The notes under the pieces: generated by a model
What the model was told of the DNA's origin: nothing
Database searches by the model: none
Seen by the model: only the letters and a program-made list of their open reading frames with translations
Translations under genes and position numbers: made by a program
NCBI GenBank assembly: GCA_018377375.1
Contig: JAGZZN010000010.1
Span: 1-39,534, forward strand
Direction of reading: 5' to 3'
Source: Streptococcus parasanguinis
Lineage (GTDB): Bacteria; Bacillota; Bacilli; Lactobacillales; Streptococcaceae
DNA length: 39,534 nt
Shown: piece after piece, positions 25,315 to 32,304 of the stretch
How positions within the stretch are numbered: the first letter of the stretch is position 1
How the letters are laid out: each line of letters starts with the position of its first letter

Positions 25315-25346
25315 AAAGATATCCATTTAACATGGATATCTTTTAT
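25315..25346 (+). terminator. Terminator of the aco-lplA operon
   Basis: AAAGATATCCAT (25315-25326), TTAAC loop, ATGGATATCTTT (25332-25343), then T-rich. Confidence 0.9.
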
Positions 25347-25353
25347 CTTAAAC

Positions 25354-25382
25354 TTGATATTCGAAAACTATGAGTGTACAAT
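25354..25382 (+). promoter_or_regulatory. Promoter of the unknown gene 25420-26061
   Basis: TTGATA (25354-25359), 17 bp, TACAAT (25377-25382), 37 bp before the start codon. Confidence 0.6.
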
Positions 25383-25419
25383 ATAGAGGAAATCTGAACA
25401 AAAAAGGGGATCATATTCG

Positions 25420-26061
25420 ATGATGAAAATTCCAGTGGAAAAACTTTGTCTATTTGAACAGTTAGATCGTATAGTAGTGGCTTTTTTTAGCAAGCAACAA
25501 CCTTCAAGTCCATATGATTTGAATATCAGTATTACACAAGAACACCTTGACCAGAAAAAGCAAGAGCTAGAACCATTAGGTTATCAAGCTGTCCAACTAC
25601 CATTAGGAATGGCTTTAGATAATATCATTCAGCAACCTCATTATCAAAACTTAATCATTGGTGGACTTGCTCCCGACGAAATTATAGTCAGCAAAGAAGA
25701 ATTAATGCCCTTGAAAGATATTGTGGATAGTTTTTGTATTATGTACGCTGCAGCGAATAACAGACTGGAAAATAGTAAGGCTTATGAATTAATGAAAGAT
25801 AAGACGGTTTATTTTATTGGTAAACTATTTACAGATATTCCAAAAGCCGGTGATGAAATTGCTTATTTAGGAATTGATCGAATAGCGAGTGACGGAACAC
25901 CATATGAAGCAGTTAAATGCTTTTTAACAGAAGAGAGTGCAGAGAAGTACAATGGTGAAAAAAGACCGGTCACTCCTGCAAACCTGGCTTATCTAAAATC
26001 ATTTTGGGGAAAACCAGTCATTATTGAGCCACACCGTAATTATTGGATCGAATTTTTATAG
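25420..26061 (+). CDS. Protein of unknown function, possibly SseB-like
   Basis: I do not recognise this 213-residue protein with certainty. It is soluble, with no signal peptide or membrane segment. The middle has QNLIIGGLAPDEIIVSKEELMPLKDIVDSF and KTVYFIGKLFTDIPKAGDEIAYLGIDRIASDGTPYEAVKCFLTEESAEKYN. The last part, with a short strand then an acidic helix, is reminiscent of SseB-type domains, but this is weak. Two adjacent ATGs (25420, 25423) are possible, with AAAAGGGG 10-15 bases upstream. It is monocistronic and convergent with xerS. A stand-alone gene near the terminus, base composition visibly more AT-rich than the aco operon, may be recent. Confidence 0.7.
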   Translation: MMKIPVEKLCLFEQLDRIVVAFFSKQQPSSPYDLNISITQEHLDQKKQELEPLGYQAVQLPLGMALDNIIQQPHYQNLIIGGLAPDEIIVSKEELMPLKDIVDSFCIMYAAANNRLENSKAYELMKDKTVYFIGKLFTDIPKAGDEIAYLGIDRIASDGTPYEAVKCFLTEESAEKYNGEKRPVTPANLAYLKSFWGKPVIIEPHRNYWIEFL

Positions 26062-26068
26062 AAAGTAT

Positions 26069-26108
26069 AAAAGAGCGTAAGATTCTATAAGAAATCTACG
26101 CTCTTTTT
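26069..26108 (+). terminator. Terminator after the unknown gene
   Basis: AAAAGAGCGTA (26069-26079) pairs with TACGCTCTTTT (26097-26107), followed by T. Confidence 0.8.
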
Positions 26109-26116
26109 AACTCTAA

Positions 26117-26145
26117 AAACTACATAATTTAAGTTATGTAGTTTT
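26117..26145. terminator. Bidirectional terminator, palindrome copy 2
   Basis: AAAACTACATAA-TTTAAG-TTATGTAGTTTT is symmetrical and sits between the convergent genes at 26061 and 26144, so it can terminate both strands. Its core 26121-26140 is the second copy of TACATAA-N6-TTATGTA. Confidence 0.7.
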
Positions 26146-27214
26146 ATAAACTATCCAAGGCATTTTTTTGCTCATCATTAACGATATGCGTATATAAGTC
26201 TGTAACTTGGGTGCTAGCATGTCCCAGCTGGTGGCTGACCAAAACCTGTGATTTGGTTGCATCATAGAGACGAGTTGCTAATGTATGGCGTAATTTATGG
26301 GGTGTCACGCGGACTTTGAAGTCTTCTGAATACTTGGCCACCATCTTTTCAACACTAGAAGCATCAATTCGGTTTGGAACACCTCGATACAAGGTCAGAA
26401 AGAGGGCAGTATCAGTCTTTTCTGTCTTGTAACGTTTGTCTCGAATAGCAAGATACTGCTCCAGATAAGGCTTAGCAAAGGCAGCAACATTAACCGAGTC
26501 ACGTTTTCCACCTTTTCGTGTGACATCAATGACCATCATCTTAAGATTGAGATCACGAAGGTCTAGGTTAACGGCTTCAGAGAGACGGACACCAGAGGCA
26601 AGAAGGAGTGCGATAATGGCTAAATCTCGCTCTTTATTCTTATTAAAAGAGGATAAGGCGCGATTTGAGAGTGTTTGAGGGTACTCCTGGTCGATATAGT
26701 TAAGAAAACCTTCTGTTTCATCTCCTAAAAAGAGTTTTTGTTTGATATTTTCAGCTCGGGCAGCCAAGGTTTCTTTCTTTTTCTTGGTAGCAACCTTCTT
26801 CATGACGTTGCGGTAGAAATAAGGTTCCCCTTGCTCATTTTCAACTTCCTCGGTCAAATACTTATAAAGACTAGATAATGCAGAAAGGGTACGGTTAATA
26901 GTTGTTTGGGAAACACCGTTTTTCGTCGTATTGGCATTGAGCAGAGGACGTTCACGTAGGTAAAGAATAAAGGATTCCATATCCTTCTTGGTCATGTGCT
27001 CCAGAACGTCTAAGGGGATCTCGGCCATGGTATCAGCATTCGATATACCAGACTCTAAAACCCAGCTGAAAAATCGATCGTATTCCTTTAAGTATTCGTA
27101 CAAGGTCGTAAAACTGTAGGGAACGGCCAATTTTGATTGATAATATTCCAATACATACCAGGGCATGACTTGTTTGAGTTTATCAATCCGTTCTAATAAG
27201 ATCTCGCGTTTCAT
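26144..27214 (-). CDS. xerS: Tyrosine recombinase XerS
   Basis: XerS is the single recombinase that resolves chromosome dimers at difSL in streptococci and lactococci, replacing XerC/XerD. The 356-residue protein has the N-terminal SAM-like DNA-binding domain (about 1-150) and the catalytic domain with the first Arg in LLASGVRLSEAVNL, HKLRHTLATRL (His-x-x-Arg), LGHASTQVTDLYTH (His and the nucleophile Tyr). The start is ATG at 27214 (MKREILLERIDKLKQ) with TTGGAG six bases upstream; a TTG at 27226 opens the frame earlier but is the ribosome site itself. It is transcribed from a promoter inside difSL. Confidence 0.96.
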   Translation of the reverse strand: MKREILLERIDKLKQVMPWYVLEYYQSKLAVPYSFTTLYEYLKEYDRFFSWVLESGISNADTMAEIPLDVLEHMTKKDMESFILYLRERPLLNANTTKNGVSQTTINRTLSALSSLYKYLTEEVENEQGEPYFYRNVMKKVATKKKKETLAARAENIKQKLFLGDETEGFLNYIDQEYPQTLSNRALSSFNKNKERDLAIIALLLASGVRLSEAVNLDLRDLNLKMMVIDVTRKGGKRDSVNVAAFAKPYLEQYLAIRDKRYKTEKTDTALFLTLYRGVPNRIDASSVEKMVAKYSEDFKVRVTPHKLRHTLATRLYDATKSQVLVSHQLGHASTQVTDLYTHIVNDEQKNALDSL

Positions 27215-27227
27215 GTTTTTCTCCAAA

Positions 27228-27241
27228 TCTTTCTATACTAG
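27228..27241 (+). repeat. 14-bp direct repeat, left of difSL
   Basis: TCTTTCTATACTAG. The same 14 bases occur at 27329-27342, so the two copies flank difSL with a 101-bp offset. This copy lies in the xerS leader and -10 region. Confidence 0.8.
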
Positions 27242-27271
27242 TAGTATAGCATAGCCAGATATATTTTTCAA
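27233..27271 (-). promoter_or_regulatory. xerS promoter overlapping difSL
   Basis: On the minus strand TTGAAA (27271-27266) is followed by 17 bp and TATACT (27248-27243). The -35 is part of difSL. The -10 lies in the inverted repeat CTATACT-AGT-AGTATAG (27233-27249). Confidence 0.65.
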
Positions 27272-27296
27272 GAAAATTATAGTTTTTCGGAAAGAT
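27263..27296. other. difSL-like chromosome dimer resolution site
   Basis: The 34-bp stretch has the left half ATTTTTCAAGAAAAT and the right half AGTTTTTCGGAAAGAT around a TAT centre. It sits directly upstream of xerS. Both the sequence and the position match my memory of the streptococcal/lactococcal difSL site. Gene direction flips at this point. Alignment to published difSL sites would confirm it. Confidence 0.82.
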
Positions 27297-27328
27297 GTTA
27301 TAGGGGTTCTATAGGACTGTTTTGTATC

Positions 27329-27342
27329 TCTTTCTATACTAG
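27329..27342 (+). repeat. 14-bp direct repeat, right of difSL
   Basis: TCTTTCTATACTAG, identical to 27228-27241. Confidence 0.8.
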
Positions 27343-27406
27343 ATTCCTTTTAAACACAATAAAATCAGCAAACCTCATGGATCTACTGATTATTTTCTTC
27401 TCTAAC

Positions 27407-28390
27407 TTATTTTTCTACATATCGAAATGGAATCATGCTACCACAGAGCCAATTATAGACTCGATCATTGACTTGAACGTTCATAGCTTCATGAGCATAT
27501 TCTGGCATGATTAAATGCTCTTTTGGACATTCTAAGCGATTATAAATAGCAAACTGCGTTTCAGGATAACAGACATCATCATCTAGCCCTGTAATCATGT
27601 GAACCTGTCCTTTGATCCGATGAGCAAAATTTTTCACATCAATATAGGCTAAAGTCTGCATCAAACGATCTTCCGTTTCATGGAATGGATCATGGAACTT
27701 GAAATAACGGAAAAGCTCGTCATAGGCCTCGCTGGTGTTTCCAATTTCTAATACTTGTCTGAAATCTGATAAGAATGGATAAATGGCTACCGTTCGTTGG
27801 ATTCGGGGATTCAATCCAGCAGCAACCAGGGCTAAGGCACCGCCTTGTGAGGCTCCGTAGCTGGCAAGTTTGCTGTCGTCAACTTGAGGGAGGCTGGCTA
27901 CAATTTCAATTAACTGGTAAAGATCCAAGTAGACATCCTTATAAAAGAGCTCATCAGGGCCTTCCACGGCTCCACGGATAATCTGTCCTTTTACCGTATT
28001 TCCAAGTGGTGAGCGGTCACCGTCTGTTGAATAGCCTGACTGCCCTCTCACGTCCATAGACACAACACCATAGCCGGCTACTGTATAAGCTAACATATCA
28101 GCCCAATCCCAACAACGACCCATATAGCCATGAAAATGGAAAATAACGGGAACTTTTTGATCTGTTTTGGGGAGAACAACCCGCGCATAAACGAGTCCAT
28201 CTCGTGTTCCTTTAAAGGTTAATTCATAACAAATCACATTTGGAATGCTGAAATCTCGTTCTTCGAGCTTGTATTCTGGCAGTTCAGTAATCTTTGCTAG
28301 GGCTTGATTCCAAAAAGCATCAAAATCTGCGGGAACATCATCCCATCCCTTGTAAACTTTCATTGTCTCTAGTAACTTAGGATCTTTCAT
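27407..28390 (-). CDS. axe1: Acetyl-xylan esterase / cephalosporin-C deacetylase
   Basis: The 327-residue protein belongs to carbohydrate esterase family 7, which removes acetyl groups from small acetylated sugars and antibiotics. It has the family's RGQSGYSTDGDRS region (RGQ motif), nucleophile elbow GASQGGALAL, the acid in ITGLDDDVCYPETQ and the catalytic histidine in PEYAHEAMN. It has no signal peptide, so it acts inside the cell on imported substrates. AAGGAGG lies eight bases before the ATG. A promoter is seen at 28454-28426. It is the first minus-strand gene on the far side of difSL. Confidence 0.93.
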   Translation of the reverse strand: MKDPKLLETMKVYKGWDDVPADFDAFWNQALAKITELPEYKLEERDFSIPNVICYELTFKGTRDGLVYARVVLPKTDQKVPVIFHFHGYMGRCWDWADMLAYTVAGYGVVSMDVRGQSGYSTDGDRSPLGNTVKGQIIRGAVEGPDELFYKDVYLDLYQLIEIVASLPQVDDSKLASYGASQGGALALVAAGLNPRIQRTVAIYPFLSDFRQVLEIGNTSEAYDELFRYFKFHDPFHETEDRLMQTLAYIDVKNFAHRIKGQVHMITGLDDDVCYPETQFAIYNRLECPKEHLIMPEYAHEAMNVQVNDRVYNWLCGSMIPFRYVEK

Positions 28391-28397
28391 AAAATCC

Positions 28398-28454
28398 TCC
28401 TTAGGTATGTGTAATCGCTACCAAAAATGTACCATATTTACCTAAGGATTGCAA
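28398..28454 (-). promoter_or_regulatory. Promoter of axe1 with flanking inverted repeat
   Basis: On the minus strand TTGCAA (28454-28449), 17 bp, TACATT (28431-28426), with TGG before the -10. A 10-bp inverted repeat, TCCTTAGGTA (28398-28407) and TACCTAAGGA (28439-28448), flanks the -10, an arrangement suggesting an operator. One arm contains the ribosome site. Confidence 0.55.
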
Positions 28455-28463
28455 GAGACAAAT

Positions 28464-28495
28464 AAAAATTACATAACCGAAATTATGTAATTTCA
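28464..28495 (-). terminator. Terminator of the DUF915 gene, palindrome copy 3
   Basis: On the minus strand AAATTACATAA-TTTCGG-TTATGTAATTT runs into a T-rich tail right after the stop at 28496. Its core 28470-28489 is the third copy of TACATAA-N6-TTATGTA. Confidence 0.65.
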
Positions 28496-29263
28496 CTATA
28501 GATTCAAAAATAGACTTAATTGTTTCACTAGATCTGGATTAGTGGGTAAAGCTGAATGATGAGCCTTGCGACCGTTTAAATTCATTTCTGTATAGGCTTG
28601 TTTCTCAAAAATAGATTGTGCTGCTTGTGCACTAGAGAGAGGAACGATGCCATCTGATTTTCCAGCAAAGCTACCAACAAAATTAAGAACTTCTACTTCT
28701 TTTTCTAAGCGGTGCTTCCATTTTTGAAAATCGTCAAACATTTCTTGATTGAATTTGTAAGGACTTCCAATAATAGCTAGCTTGCTGACGGTTACCTTCT
28801 TTTTCTCTAAAAAGCCACTTTCCAATAAACCAGTCAAAACCAGTCCACCATTAGAGTGACCCACTGCCTTAAACTCTGTAAAATGATAGTGATCAAGAAG
28901 ATAGGTTAAAGCAATCTTAAGGGATTCGATTTGCTGCTTGATATTGCTGTAGCCATCTCGATTATTCTCAAAGCCAATCACAATCATAGGGTTTGGCTCT
29001 TTTGTATTTAGTCTTCCTTCCATCTCTATAGAATCATCTTTATTGACCTTTATTTTTAAGAGACTTTGCTTTTTTCTAGAAAAGCGATGGAGCATGCGAA
29101 TGGTTCCATTGAAGCGCTGGATACTGGCTGAACTCCCAGGTACAAAGATGATTGGTCTGATGGGTGGTTTCTTCGATCCTTTAGGGAATTCAAAGGGCTT
29201 GCTGTGCGAAGAAAACAATCTTGCAAAGAAACGAATGACTTGTTGAAATAGTTTTTTTAACAT
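28496..29263 (-). CDS. DUF915-type alpha/beta hydrolase
   Basis: The 255-residue protein has a hydrophobic/basic N-terminus (MLKKLFQQVIRFFARLF), then PIIFVPGSSASIQRFNGTIRML with the oxyanion loop, the elbow GHSNGG and SFAGKSDGIVPLSSAQ with a likely acid, and ends with the probable catalytic histidine in RKAHHSALPTNPDL. This pattern matches the DUF915 family of Firmicutes hydrolases, often surface-linked in lactic acid bacteria. The N-terminus is too short and charged for a sure signal peptide and may only anchor the protein to the membrane. The substrate is unknown. It is downstream of ffh, from which a terminator separates it. Confidence 0.8.
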   Translation of the reverse strand: MLKKLFQQVIRFFARLFSSHSKPFEFPKGSKKPPIRPIIFVPGSSASIQRFNGTIRMLHRFSRKKQSLLKIKVNKDDSIEMEGRLNTKEPNPMIVIGFENNRDGYSNIKQQIESLKIALTYLLDHYHFTEFKAVGHSNGGLVLTGLLESGFLEKKKVTVSKLAIIGSPYKFNQEMFDDFQKWKHRLEKEVEVLNFVGSFAGKSDGIVPLSSAQAAQSIFEKQAYTEMNLNGRKAHHSALPTNPDLVKQLSLFLNL

Positions 29264-29283
29264 GATCCTCTAGTAGTAGTTTC

Positions 29284-29312
29284 TAAAAGAACCCAGAACA
29301 GTGTGTTCCAGG
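29284..29312 (-). terminator. Terminator after ffh
   Basis: On the minus strand CCTGGAACA-CAC-TGTTCTGGG followed by TTCTTTT. Confidence 0.75.
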
Positions 29313-29328
29313 CCCTTATTAGAAAGAA

Positions 29329-30900
29329 TTATTTCCGTTTTTTCTTATTTTTGCGCATTTGTTTGGCCATCTTGTTCATCGCCCGTTTCATCATAAATTC
29401 ACCGGCTTTTCCTTTGAGACCGCCACCAAACATTTGGCTCATATCAGGCATTCCAGCGCCTCCGCCAAGAGCTGACAAGTCAGGCATGCCACCTTGTCCC
29501 ATCATGCCTTCGAGGGCAGACATATCCGGCATTCCACCAGGCATGTTTTTCGGCATGTTATTTGGATTGAGGCCCATTTGTTTCATCATCTTGTTCATAT
29601 CGCCAGAGAGGACGCCTTGCATCATCTGCTTGGCTTGGTTAAAGTCTTTGATGAATTTGTTGACTTCGACAAAGCTGTTTCCTGATCCAGCAGCAATCCG
29701 ACGACGACGGCTTGGATTTAATAAATCTGGATTTTCGCGTTCAGCTGGGGTCATGGATGATACAATTGCACGTTTGCGAGCAATTTCTCGTTCATCGACC
29801 TTGAGGTTCTTCATGGCAGGGTTATTTGCCATCCCTGGAAGCATCTTGAGCAGGTCTTCCATTGGTCCCATGTTTTGAACTTGGTCTAACTGATCGATGA
29901 AATCGTTGAAGTCAAAGGTATTTTCCCGCATCTTCTCAGCGAGTTCAAGAGAGCGTTTCTCATCGTATTCTTGAGAAGCCTTCTCGATCAGCGTCAGCAT
30001 ATCCCCCATACCGAGGATCCGACCAGACATACGGTCTGGGTGGAAGGTTTCGATATCAGTGATTTTTTCACCAGTACCAGTGAACTTGATTGGTTTCCCA
30101 GTAATCTGACGGACAGAAAGGGCTGCACCACCACGGGTATCCCCATCGATCTTGGTCAAAATGACCCCGGTTACTTCGAGTTGTTCATTGAACTCACGCG
30201 CCACATTGGCTGCTTCTTGACCAATCATAGCATCGACAACCAAGAGGATTTCATTTGGCTCGGCAAGGGCTTTGACATCCCGCAACTCGCCCATGAGTTT
30301 TTCATCGATTTGAAGACGACCAGCCGTATCGATCAAGACATAGTCATTGTGGTTGGCTCTTGCTTGCTCCAAACCTTGACGAACGATCTCTACTGCAGGG
30401 ACTTCTGTACCAAGTGAGAAGACAGGGACATTGATCTGTTGACCAAGGGTCTTCAACTGGTCGATGGCCGCTGGACGATAAATATCGGCCGCAATCATCA
30501 AAGGACGCGCTTTTTCTTCCTTGACTAATTTATTAGCTAATTTCCCAGCAAAAGTTGTTTTACCAGCCCCTTGAAGACCGACCATCATGATAATAGTTGG
30601 AATCTTAGGCGACTTGATAATGTCTGCTGTTTCTGAACCCAAAATCGCAGTCAATTCTTCATCGACAATCTTCACGATTTGTTGGGCAGGGTTCAAGGTT
30701 TCGATGACTTCATGACCTACAGCCCGCTCGCGGACCCGTTTGATGAAGTCTTTTACAACAGGAAGGGCAACGTCGGCCTCTAAGAGGGCTAGACGAATCT
30801 CTTTGGTTGCCTCTTGGACATCCGCTTCAGAGATTTTCCCTTTCTTACGAAGATTTTTAAAGACGTTTTGTAAACGTTCGGTTAAACTTTCAAATGCCAT
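29329..30900 (-). CDS. ffh: Signal recognition particle protein Ffh (SRP54)
   Basis: Ffh binds the SRP RNA and signal sequences and, with FtsY, targets nascent proteins to SecYEG. The N domain comes first (MAFESLTERLQNVFKNLRKKG). The G domain has the P-loop GLQGAGKTT, DTAGRLQ, TKIDGD and ALSVRQITGKPIKFTGTGEK. The M domain carries the RNA-binding helices (SSMTPAERENPDLLNPSRRRRIAAGSG). A long Met/Gly-rich tail follows (GMPDMSALEGMMGQGGMPDLS) and a basic end. Length is 523 residues. It starts 34 bases after ylxM with AGGAG upstream, the usual pair. Confidence 0.97.
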   Translation of the reverse strand: MAFESLTERLQNVFKNLRKKGKISEADVQEATKEIRLALLEADVALPVVKDFIKRVRERAVGHEVIETLNPAQQIVKIVDEELTAILGSETADIIKSPKIPTIIMMVGLQGAGKTTFAGKLANKLVKEEKARPLMIAADIYRPAAIDQLKTLGQQINVPVFSLGTEVPAVEIVRQGLEQARANHNDYVLIDTAGRLQIDEKLMGELRDVKALAEPNEILLVVDAMIGQEAANVAREFNEQLEVTGVILTKIDGDTRGGAALSVRQITGKPIKFTGTGEKITDIETFHPDRMSGRILGMGDMLTLIEKASQEYDEKRSLELAEKMRENTFDFNDFIDQLDQVQNMGPMEDLLKMLPGMANNPAMKNLKVDEREIARKRAIVSSMTPAERENPDLLNPSRRRRIAAGSGNSFVEVNKFIKDFNQAKQMMQGVLSGDMNKMMKQMGLNPNNMPKNMPGGMPDMSALEGMMGQGGMPDLSALGGGAGMPDMSQMFGGGLKGKAGEFMMKRAMNKMAKQMRKNKKKRK

Positions 30901-30934
30901 ACTCTTTCTCCTAGTTCTGTCTTGTATTTAATCA

Positions 30935-31267
30935 TTAGTCTCGATTATCGATACTGGAAAGTACAGAAATTTGTTCCTGTAAAAAAGGATCTTCAGGGTA
31001 TTTTTCAGAAATCTGATCCAAAATCTGACTACGAACAATGTAATCGGAATACATATGGAGTTTCATTTCGTAGTCTTCCAAAATCTTTTCTGTACGTTTA
31101 ATATTGTCATAGACCGCTTGACGGCTCACTCCAAACTCTTCTGCAATCTCAGCCAAGCTGTAATCATCTGCGTAGTAGAGCTCGATGTAGTTCATCTGCT
31201 TGTCCGTCAAGAGCGCTGCATAAAACTCAAAGAGCGCATTCATTCGGTTGGTTTTCTCAATTTCCAT
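30935..31267 (-). CDS. ylxM: YlxM, SRP-associated helix-turn-helix protein
   Basis: The 110-residue protein is a SigA region-4-like helix-turn-helix (SLAEIAEEFGVSRQAVYDNIKRTEKIL) preceded by EKTNRMNALFEFYAALLTDKQMNYIELYYADDYS. In streptococci YlxM binds SRP components and modulates Ffh GTPase. The ATG at 31267 (MEIEKTNRMN) matches homologues, but the only ribosome-like AAAGG is one base upstream, too close to work normally. The ATG at 31276 overlaps the -10 box. A -10 TATAAT at 31280-31275 implies a start of transcription at about 31267-31268, so the mRNA may be leaderless. Confidence 0.92.
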   Translation of the reverse strand: MEIEKTNRMNALFEFYAALLTDKQMNYIELYYADDYSLAEIAEEFGVSRQAVYDNIKRTEKILEDYEMKLHMYSDYIVRSQILDQISEKYPEDPFLQEQISVLSSIDNRD

Positions 31268-31274
31268 ACCTTTC

Positions 31275-31283
31275 ATTATATCA
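31275..31283 (-). promoter_or_regulatory. Extended -10 promoter of ylxM-ffh
   Basis: On the minus strand TGA-TATAAT, with TATAAT at 31280-31275, directly follows the T tract of the terminator of the upstream cluster. The -35 region lies in the hairpin and is poor. Confidence 0.65.
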
Positions 31284-31309
31284 AAAAAGCCCGCTAAAGA
31301 CTAGCGGGA
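31284..31309 (-). terminator. Terminator of the lipid/glycoside cluster
   Basis: On the minus strand TCCCGCTA-GTCTT-TAGCGGGC, followed by TTTTTT, which runs into the extended -10 of ylxM. It isolates the cluster from ylxM-ffh. Confidence 0.85.
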
Positions 31310-31347
31310 CTTGAAGCTTTTTGAGCTTGAAATGAGAGGATTCATCA

Positions 31348-32292
31348 TCAGAGTTTCAGTGCCAACATATTGACCGTCATCCCTGCTGCAGTTCCCATCA
31401 AGAAGATGGTATCTCCTTCCTTCACATAGCCATGATCCAGTGCATAGGCTAGGCCGAAAGGAACGGCTACCGAAACCATATTTCCATAATCACTGACAAT
31501 ATTGAGGTACTTGTCTTTGCCAACGCCCAATTTGTCCATGACGAGTGGTAAGGCACGACTTGCTTGGTGAGGAATAATATAGTCTACAGCATCTTTAGAA
31601 ACGCCTGATTTCTCTTCGAATTCTTGGAACATTTCTGGAATAACACGGGCAGAAAGCAAAAGGATTTTCTTCCCTTTCATGTCAAACATGAAATCAGTCT
31701 TTGTTGAGTCAGAGTACAATTTCGGATGATACGCTGTCAAACCACCACGAATTTCGGTGTCATGGGCTCCCTCTGACCAGGTACGTTGCATGCTAGCAAT
31801 GATTCCTTTATCTTCTTTTGTTGCTTCAAAAATAAAAGCTGCGGCTCCATCGCTAAACAGTTCAAAGCTTTCTTTTTGTTTGGGATTAAGCCCTAGGCTT
31901 CCTACTTCACTGGATACAATCAGCACCCGTTGGTATTCTCCACCTTCAATCAGATAAGAAATGGTGCTTAAGGCTGATACAAAACTGGTACAGGTAGTAT
32001 TGATATCCATGGCAGGAATCGTCAGTCCCTTGGCCACGCGCTCATGGATCAAAGCAGCTGTACAAGGGATGGGCTGAACACCAACTGCACTAGCCGAAAC
32101 CAGGCAGTCGATGTCTGCCATTTCAAGACCCGCATGGTTTAAAGCAGCTTCGATCGCACGGGCTGCAAGATCAATCTGTGTTTCTTCTCCTTCTTTCACG
32201 CGGTAACGAGTCTGGTCTTTGAAAGAAACTGTATGAGCTGGAAGCGCTGTTCCATAGCCTTTAATTTGCAAATGTCTTTTTACAGTAGTCAT
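31348..32292 (-). CDS. 3-Oxoacyl-ACP synthase III-like condensing enzyme (FabH/OleA-like)
   Basis: The 314-residue thiolase-fold enzyme has the KAS III catalytic triad: Cys101 in INTTCTSF, His242 in IIPHQASRAL and Asn271 in SDYGNMVSVAVPFG. FabH proper has ACAG around the cysteine, so this is a divergent paralogue, likely joining acyl groups with a different partner. Streptococcal fabH normally lies in the fab cluster, which is not here. It is the last gene of a five-gene minus-strand operon with an AMP ligase, MBL hydrolase, reductase and glycosyltransferase; 12 bases separate it from the ligase. The likely role is chain elongation or head-to-head condensation, by analogy with OleA. The acyl substrate is unknown. 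Confidence 0.85.
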   Translation of the reverse strand: MTTVKRHLQIKGYGTALPAHTVSFKDQTRYRVKEGEETQIDLAARAIEAALNHAGLEMADIDCLVSASAVGVQPIPCTAALIHERVAKGLTIPAMDINTTCTSFVSALSTISYLIEGGEYQRVLIVSSEVGSLGLNPKQKESFELFSDGAAAFIFEATKEDKGIIASMQRTWSEGAHDTEIRGGLTAYHPKLYSDSTKTDFMFDMKGKKILLLSARVIPEMFQEFEEKSGVSKDAVDYIIPHQASRALPLVMDKLGVGKDKYLNIVSDYGNMVSVAVPFGLAYALDHGYVKEGDTIFLMGTAAGMTVNMLALKL

Positions 32293-32304
32293 AGGATTCT
32301 CCTT

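Noticed and set aside
29303..29878. Plus-strand frame of 191 codons across ffh
   Set aside because: It mirrors the Met/Gly-rich ffh tail, giving a proline-rich artefact. Ffh itself is certain.
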